Part shown: positions 57,106-64,000 of the stretch, one piece after another
Numbering within the stretch: the stretch's first letter is position 1
Layout of the letters: every line of letters begins with the position of its first letter
Source of the DNA: Muricea muricata
Taxonomy: Eukaryota > Cnidaria > Anthozoa > Malacalcyonacea > Plexauridae
Assembly: GCA_963855995.1 (NCBI GenBank)
Contig: OY979724.1
Coordinates: 13,515,032-13,579,031, forward strand
Direction of reading: 5' to 3'
Length of the DNA stretch: 64,000 nucleotides
The notes under the pieces: generated by a model
What the model saw: the letters and a program-made list of their open reading frames with translations, nothing else
Told to the model about the DNA's origin: nothing
The model's database searches: none
Position numbers and translations under genes: made by a program

Positions 57106-60100
57106 ATGGAGAATAAGGTTTGTATTTTACTTGGGTTTCATTTTCACTTCAAAACGCGTCCTTGCTTTGATGGCATGCTTCGGGAACGTGTCGTGTTTTA
57201 ATAAGGTGTCGGTATAACTACATGTTATTTATTAATGAAGAATTTTCTCGAAAAGTTGACAAGTGACAACGTGTTTTGAAAATTTTGGTTTTTGTACATG
57301 TCACTGCACAATTTTTAGCTTGCCTGTAGTTTGTGTATTGTCTCGTAAGAAGTATAAATTTTTGTCAAGAGGGAGATCAAATCTTTGTGACACTTTGTTA
57401 CAAAGATAATTATGACAATTAATACGATTGATCAGCTGGTAAAAAAGTAAACGCATCCAGAATAACTGAGTGGTCGAGCGTCGACATATTTAGCACTTGG
57501 CAGAATAGGAAAAATAGACAGGTTGTAATTGCAGGAAAACTTTGTGATACTGCAGTAATTTCTGGCTGTGGCAGAAAGTAGTTTGAAGTCCATATGATAA
57601 TTGTTGAAAAGACCTACATAAACATACACATGCAATAACCATATTTTAGAATGCTTGATACTAGCGGTAAACTTAACGAAGTTTGCATGGAACTTGTGTA
57701 ATCCCCCTGTGTAATGAGTGCTATTGATATTAAAGGTGAGCTAATGTTGCCAGTGCTGATGGTGTATACAGTAAAAAGCCCACAAAATTACAAAAATGTA
57801 AGGTTCTGTCATCACTTGAGACAGTATAAACAGAATTTGATGTTTTGAGGAAGGCCCTTCCCTCACAAAGTTCTGGAGGGGAAAGCATAACTTTTTCTTG
57901 ATATGACAACAAAGCAAAACAAGCCAGAGTCGAAAGTTTGTTCTACGCAACTGAGATATCGGATGTGCGATGTCTTCTATGTATTTTCTATTACATTTCG
58001 TAAATCTCTTGCACGCAATTTTCATACTTTCTAGCCTGGAAAAGGAGTATGTTTGTGAAGAAAAGCATTAGCTATAAGGAAATGGGCATTGTTCCAGGAA
58101 GTGATCTTCCTTGTATTTTAATACTTTCCTTATTGTAAGCACCCAATATTTGTACAACCTTTATATTGGAAGGTAAAATACTTTGGACATCACGCATGGA
58201 CCCCTTCAACCTGCATGAGACTGTGTGAGGACTAGGTCATTAGGAAAGCGAATTATTCCAAATACTCACATAATCTTGAGTTTGGAGGTATTTACATTGA
58301 TTGACTATTGTTTTATTTCCATCATTGTTGTATTTTCATGCATACACATGACATTTGCCGTAAATGGCAACCGAAATAACTTGGCATAATGTGTTAATTA
58401 TAGTTTGCAAAGGTGGCAGACCAATTGTTATACTGATTATAGACTCAACATTTCAAGTAGTGTAGATCATTTTTATAATGGTGTCTATGGGGAAAAGAAC
58501 CGGCAGGGTCAAGAACATCAAAGTGAAGCTACCATGGCCTCCTAAGGAAAGACATTGAGAGTCTGTGATACAAAATCAATCTTTGCTCATCCTTCCTTAG
58601 GACACCTCTCTTCCCCTGGCATTGATGTTCTTATGCCAGTTCTTTCTGCAATGGCTGCCATTATAAATAAGGTCTATGCGCAGGTTTTTTGCTACAATTG
58701 GTCTCACAATTGATGTATTTTTTAGCCCGAAGATGCAAAAAATGAGGCTAAACCATCCCAACCACCAACTCAACCAGCTGCAAAGAAGAAAAAACAACCG
58801 CAGGACTTTGTGTTTGGTAAAACACTCGGGGAGGGCTCATATTCCACCGTGAGTCACATTTTTTAAAGTGTTCTTTTCATAACTAGACCAAGTTGATCTA
58901 AACTGAGCTTACAACACTCTAGGTGCAGCTAGCAAGAGAAATAAGCACGGGCAAAGAATATGCAAGTGAGTTGAAAACAGTGGCTAATGCCAGAGGCGCA
59001 GATAACATTTGTTAATGGCTAGTTCCCATTCCAAACTAAATTTTGATCTAAACAAGAAGAATGAAATCTATCAGATTGGTTGGGAAATGTGGAAAATATA
59101 GCTGTGCAAAGTTTGCAAATTTTGTACATATTTGTGTTACCAGCAAAATCTTTCCTGACAATTTCAATTCCAGTGAGACAGACTTGTCCGAGCTGGGAAT
59201 TGTTCATTAACTTGTCGAGAAAACACATGTTCTTGCAGACAAATAGTTTTGTCAGAAAACAAAACAATTTGTACATTCACATTATGGCCACTTTTTGCAT
59301 GTTTATTTTCATGTGCATATCATGTCGCTTGTTTGTTTTGTAGTGAAGATTTTGGAGAAACGTCACATCATTCGGGAAAAGAAAGTTCCGTATGTTTCAC
59401 GAGAGAAAGACGTTCTGAGCCGTTTATCTCATCCATTTTTTGTACAACTTTTCTTCACCTTTCAAGATAAGGAGCGGCTATGTATCCTACTGTGCATGTA
59501 CTAGTATTTAGGGATATTTTGGAGAATATTGGGGGGAGGGTAAACCCCTCCTCCCTTGCTATCCCACTACAAAGTTTGATAGTTGTAAACCCCCCTGGAA
59601 GTTTGCAACTTACCACCTCATGAATCCTTTGGTTATATTTTCAGCTAGTTTTGTCCCTTGCAGCTAGTTATATTGTTATTGTTATTATTGCTTTCTACGC
59701 TAACACCGGCTATTCAAGATTTCTGTACTGTAGTTTTCTCCTCTGCAACAGTTTTTCCTTAATCCATCTTCTACAGATTACGGTTTAAGCTTAGCGAAAA
59801 AGGGCGAACTTCTTCCATATATAAACAAGGTATTATCATATATTACAATACTTTGACATTCATAACATGATTATATTTTGCTTCCTACTATGCTAAATAG
59901 ATGCAAAGCGTAACAACTGAAACACAATTATTACATCATAAACAAACTAACTTTACATTGTTTTCTAATCTCTACATTTTTTCACCTTATAGCTTGGTTC
60001 TTTTGATTTGAAATGTACGCAGTTTTATTCAGCCGAGATTATCTCCGCTTTAGAGCATTTACATGGTCTTGGAATCATACACAGGTAGGACAAGTTCAAC

Positions 60101-63100
60101 AGTTGTTTTCTGAGGAAAAATATAATTTAGACTGGCCTGCTAAAAAATTTGAATAAACTTTAAACTATTATTTTAAACTTTATCATTCTGTAGAGATCTA
60201 AAGCCAGAGAATATTTTACTTAGTGAAGATATGCATATCAAAATCACGGATTTTGGAACAGCTAAGATTCTTGATCGTCCTGAACAAAGCCAGCAAGGTG
60301 GGCAATGCTCTGTTTATCTTATCTACTGTATCTATAGCAATATTTGCCAAGATTTCTAGTGTATTGTTCTGACAAATGCAAGCAGATGAATGGTTTACAA
60401 CTGTTCAGATCGCAATAGCTTGTATTATGATCTGAGCAGTCCTTTCATTTGAGGTGTTGCCAAGTGTCTATACTAGACAATTCCCATGACAGACCAAATT
60501 TTGATTTACAGCTAATAAGGGCATCTTAACACCCAGCTGATCTGACCGTGAATAAAAGGCCTGGAACTAGCTACCAAATAAAAATCCATTTTGCTGTTTC
60601 TAATCACGTATATCTTTTGTTTTCCTTTATGAAACTTGTTGAAACTTTGTAATCATGTTCAGTAACGAAAACTATACGTCCACCAGAAATTTGGAACCGA
60701 AGTAAATTATACTTAATGAGAAATTTGCAAGTTTGGCAATCTCGTTCCCCGAGCCTGCGATCCCTTGGGAAGGAAACGGAGGCTCTGGGATAATCCGTGA
60801 TCGACATAAAAAAACTGTATGTCGCCCGTACTGCGCATGCGTTGCAAATAAATAGATTCAATAAGCCGTATTAGGGAAGGGGAAGAAGCTGGTATATAAG
60901 TGACGTTCCATGACCAATAGGCAATATACAAATCGTATCTTTCCGGTCGACAACAACAGCCTTTACCACTTCGTATTGACACTCCTTCAATTTGAGATTC
61001 TTCTTACCCAGTCGCTCTAATGCTTCGTCCAATACAGAATGAAATAAAATAATATTTTCCACTGACATTTACAAACAAAATAGTACAAATACTGTTCCAA
61101 AAAACTTTAGAAAAATGCTTTTGTGGCTTATTTCCTACGCATGCGCAGTACGGGCGACATACAGTTTTTTGTATGTCGATCACGGATTATCCCAGAGCCT
61201 CCGTTTCCTTCCCAAGGGATCGCAGGCTCGGGGAACGAGATTGCAAGTTTGGTTAAAAAAATGGGTTTCTAATTGACAACTAGTGCCAGTGCTTTTCCGT
61301 GTTTTCAGATCATCTAGTTATTTAGTAAAATTGCTTGGCCATTTCATTGCTTGGGGGAGCTTTTCCGTGCATAATACAAATGCGTACAAAATCCGCAAAC
61401 TTTGTTGTAAGGCTATATTTTCCGTATTTTAGAACATTTCACCACCATTTTACTATAAGGTTTGATTCAATGACCAGCTGGTATTATGACCAAACGTTTT
61501 TTCCTCATATTTTAACAATTCACTAACTTTTTTCAGCTGGACGAAATTCATTTGTTGGAACCGCTCAATATGTATCACCAGAACTTTTAACAGAAAAGAA
61601 AGCGTGTAAAAGGTATTGGAAACGGTTTTTTGTCAATTTTGATTGAATATGTTGCATGAAATAGAGGCTTTGATGCTACATGGTTGCGTCCTTCACCTTT
61701 AAAGGTCCTGTCACACGGTGCAATTTTTCTTGCAACCTGCAACGCAATTCTACACTGAAGAGATGTAAATTTCTGACAAATGTTTGGTATGTTAAAAATA
61801 TATTAGCAAACTTTGATGCAAACTTGTATTTGCCAATTTTGCATCTGCCAAAAGTAGAATTGCATTGCAAGTCAAAAGAAAAATTGCACCGTATGACAGG
61901 GCCTTAAGCCCATTTTCCAACTTACCGTGTTACGTAGGCAAGCATTCAACGTACTTAATTCTCAATCACCTCCTTTATTTTTAGCTCGGACCTATGGGCG
62001 CTAGGATGTATTATTTATCAACTCTTGTCAGGATTACCTCCATTTAGGGCCAGGTATGAATGTCGAAACCATATAAGCAGTTCGTTTGTGTCAAGAATAT
62101 AAAACTAGTTGGTGTGACCGCGAGTACAAGGCCTGGAACTAGCTACCATATAGAAATCCATTTTGCTGTTGTAAATCACTTATATCTTTTGTTTTCATTT
62201 TTGAATCTTGTTGAAACTTAGTAACTGTCTTAAATAAAAAAAATTATAAGTCTGCTGGAAATTTAGAAAATTATATTTCATGAGAAATTTGATAATTTGG
62301 ATCGAAAAATGGATTTCTATATGACAACTAGTGCCAGTACTTTTCCGTGTTTTCAGATCAACTGTAAGTTACCCCTTCTCTCATCTTAAATTCTGATCTC
62401 ACTTTGTTGGGGTTTTTTCTTCCAGCAATGAATACCAAATATTTCAGAGAATTATTAAGTTGGAATACGAGTTTCCAAATGGTTTCCCAGAATGTCCTAA
62501 AGAACTGGTGGAACGTCTATTAGTGAGTAATATCGCACTTGTTCTATCTTGCTCTAAAGGAGAAGGAGAGTTGAGCACGGAGATATGCTGCGCGAGAGTT
62601 TCCTAACGAGGTTAAATGAGATATCATGTATACTTATGGAGTCAGTTGTTAAAAGCTGGGTCAGTGGTAACCACTGGCGGGGCCAGATCATGCAAATGCA
62701 AATTTTTCAGTGTTTATAGACCGTATAAGGAATCAATTTCGGAAGAAATGAATAATGATAATGATTTGAATTTGCATAACATGACCAGATTGTCGCGCTG
62801 GCTTCGCTACTAACCCAGGGTCAAAGTTTAACACGCTGTTTTGGTTTCTATATTTCTACACCTCCGTTTCTTTCAAAGCTTCAGAAAACAAAACTACTAT
62901 TGATCCAGACAAGATTTGTGTAAAAATATTCCCAAACTTACAAACAAGCTGCTCTGAAATCACTTTCAAATTTCAAAGTTAAGCTAACCGACTTATGTCT
63001 CTTGAACAACCAGTCCCATGTCTTCTTATTAGGTTTTAGATCCGACCAAAAGACTTGGTTGCGATGACATGGATGGCTATCCGCCTTTGAAAGCACACTC

Positions 63101-64000
63101 GTTTTACGAAGGTTAGTATCTCTTTATGCATCCATCTCTTTACCAGATGATCTGAAAACACGGAAAAGAACTGGCACTAGTTGTCAAGTTTTTCGAGCCA
63201 AACTAGCCAATTTCTCATTAAGTATAATTTACTTCGGTTCCAAACTTCTGGTGGACATATAATTTTCTTTACTGAACATGATTACTAAGTTTCAACAAGT
63301 TTCATAAAGGAAAACAGAAGATATAAGTGATTAAAAACAGCAAAATGAATTTTTATTCGGTAGCTAGTTCCAGGCCTTTTACTCACGGTCAGATCAGCTG
63401 ATGGTACACAGTCAGTGTTTAGCAAAGTGCTCATTTTTTTACTAAAGTAAAAGGGAAAAGTAACTCTCCCATCTAGAACGTGGAAGGTCGTAGGTTCAAG
63501 TCTAACTTATTTATTATCATTTATTAGATTTGTCAAAGATATTCACAATAACATATAAATATATAACATTCTACAGGACAACGTACGTGACTGGAGTGTG
63601 GAACAGAACTTTCGTCCCAATTAATGCCTCACCCCATATGACTGTACATATAGATACTTTCTCGGTATAAGAAAAGACAAAGTCTTACAATAGTCTAAGC
63701 TTGATCATAACAACCTAATTCCAACTGATTCACGGTTGTTCATACACCGAGAGGGTGAACTTTACAGAACAGAATGCTAATTTTTAGCAACGTAGTTATT
63801 AGGATGTTTATATGTTTTACTTGCTACTATATAAGTTAGATAAGCGGGTTAACTTACATGTTATCCACCAAATGTCGACTCTAAATCCATTTACAATTTC
63901 TGTTCGTTATTCTTTCAGGAATAGACTGGAATAATCTCTCCAAACAGACTCCGCCTCGACTTCTTCCGTATCTGCCAGCCACCTGTGCAGATGGTCCCGA
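57106..64000 (+). CDS. PDPK1: PDPK1 (3-phosphoinositide-dependent kinase 1), 5' part, truncated by window
   Basis: PDK1 phosphorylates the activation loop of AKT, S6K and other AGC kinases. Exons: 57106-57117, 58726-58848, 58923-58965, 59344-59481, 59777-59829, 59993-60084, 60194-60297, 61537-61612, 61985-62053, 62426-62522, 63033-63111, and 63919 to beyond 64000. Phases match throughout, giving about 322 residues so far. Glycine loop GEGSYST at about 39-45; catalytic lysine in YAMKILEKR at about 61; PIF-pocket helix region [21 protein letters not shown] at 153-160; DFG at 173-175; activation-loop serine in [14 protein letters not shown] at about 193 (human S241). The PH domain is outside the window. 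The N-terminus is about 50 residues shorter than in human; exon 1 (M-E-N-K) is tentative because the 1.6-kb first intron could hide another exon. Confidence 0.94.
58513..58640. repeat. Foldback repeat in PDPK1 intron 1
   Basis: AAGAACATCAAAGTGAAG and the inverted CATTGATGTTCTT, with GGAAGAGA-type words also mirrored (CCTCTCTTCC). Related to 42650-42765. Confidence 0.45.
60737..61243. mobile_element. MULE-like element: ~107-bp TIRs, 9-bp target duplication, captured gene fragment
   Basis: Terminal inverted repeats 60737-60842 and 61137-61243 match nearly perfectly (one indel), beginning CAATCTCGTTCCCCGAGCC. CAAGTTTGG directly flanks both sides (60728-60736 and 61244-61252). The uninterrupted relative at 63155-63415 shows a single CTAGTTTGG-like site there. 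Long TIRs with a 9-bp duplication are typical of Mutator-like elements (MULEs). Between the TIRs lies a fragment of a RecQ-type helicase gene (60871-61068) and no transposase. Confidence 0.8.
60871..61068 (-). pseudogene. RecQ-like DNA helicase fragment carried by the MULE-like element
   Basis: A 65-codon frame reads through [23 protein letters not shown] and SLIYQLLP, matching the start of the RecQ helicase core (the Q motif region, then motif I). Motif I, normally P-T-G-x-G-K-S, is PIGHGTS here: the ATP-binding lysine is replaced by threonine. The frame stops just after QLLP, where the next exon would be expected in a host gene, as if one 5' exon had been captured. Non-functional as a helicase. 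Confidence 0.7.
61701..61907. mobile_element. MITE with AAGGTCCTGTCACACGGTGC ends, PDPK1 intron 8
   Basis: An intact 207-bp copy. The terminal inverted repeats run about 35 bp (AAAGGTCCTGTCACACGGTG and the inverted GTATGACAGGGCCTTA end). The interior matches the interrupted copy at 21472-21907. Confidence 0.85.
62108..62360 (+). mobile_element. Dispersed element, copy 2, PDPK1 intron 9
   Basis: Uninterrupted relative of 60521-61319 with about 80% similarity by eye. Ends at TTTTCCGTGTTTTCAGATCA. Confidence 0.7.
62661..62812. mobile_element. Decayed hAT-type MITE, PDPK1 intron 10
   Basis: Right end GCTGGCTTCGCTACT and inner TGCAAATTTTTC..AATTTGCATAACATGACCA match 44160-44311. The left end is degraded, so no target duplication can be read. 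Confidence 0.6.
62813..63015. mobile_element. MITE-like repeat, second copy, PDPK1 intron 10
   Basis: Relative of 24705-24958: TAACCCAGGGT, CAAAACTACTATTGATCCAG, CAAGCTGCTCTG and GCTAACCGACTT occur in order. Confidence 0.6.
63155..63415 (-). mobile_element. Dispersed element, copy 3, PDPK1 intron 11
   Basis: Reverse complement of copy 1 without the 507-bp insertion. It serves as the empty site that verifies the insertion at 60737. Confidence 0.75.

Larger units (their letters stand above)
60521..61319 (+). mobile_element. Dispersed element in PDPK1 intron 7 (copy 1), split by a later insertion
   Basis: Shares AAGGCCTGGAACTAGCTACC, ATATCTTTTGTTTTC and ACAACTAGTGCCAGT with copies at about 62108-62360 (+) and 63155-63415 (-). 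Its ends carry a short inverted AG-TGATCTGA. The 507-bp MULE-like element 60737-61243 interrupts it. Confidence 0.7.

Overview
The window is nuclear DNA of an intron-rich animal. It carries three conserved eukaryotic genes with many short GT-AG introns, in an AT-rich background full of MITEs (short non-autonomous DNA transposons), foldback repeats, tRNA-derived SINE pieces and decayed CR1/L2-like LINE remnants. The intron density, vertebrate-like protein sequences and style of the MITEs suit an invertebrate such as an anthozoan cnidarian (coral or anemone). That placement is an inference; nothing in the window fixes the taxon.

Region by region. (1) Positions 1-17629 form one giant palindrome: a left arm (1-8222), a 575-bp spacer and a right arm (8798-17629). 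Base 1 already pairs with base 17629, so the left end lies outside the window. The arms hold no recognisable gene. They carry MITEs, nested hairpins and a tRNA-like element, and the right arm has three private insertions. (2) Positions 17630-34560 look free of host genes. They hold a second, 855-bp palindrome (23212-24066), an inverted pair of transposon-like elements (24960-26541), decayed relatives of the big palindrome's arm (24146-24420 and 26580-30050), a 1.74-kb tandem duplication, LINE remnants and several foldback MITEs. (3) Positions 34803-54024 (+) hold a complete BTAF1/Mot1 gene. I resolve 42 coding exons that sum to 5520 nt and keep one frame, giving 1839 residues. (4) Positions 54799-56816 (-) hold a complete TK1-type thymidine kinase in 7 exons (217 residues). 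(5) Positions 57106-64000 (+) hold the 5' part of PDPK1 (PDK1). The kinase domain is nearly complete and the PH domain lies beyond the window.

BTAF1 and TK1 converge tail to tail with 774 bp between their stop codons. TK1 and PDPK1 diverge head to head with 289 bp between their start codons, which suggests a shared bidirectional promoter. The three genes are housekeeping functions: release of TBP from DNA, dTMP salvage, and AGC-kinase activation. I see no shared pathway beyond cell growth and proliferation.

The most unusual items are the 17.6-kb palindrome with uneven arm identity, its decayed relatives at 24-30 kb, the 855-bp palindrome, and a 507-bp element with long terminal inverted repeats and a 9-bp target duplication in a PDPK1 intron that carries a RecQ-helicase fragment (Pack-MULE-like).
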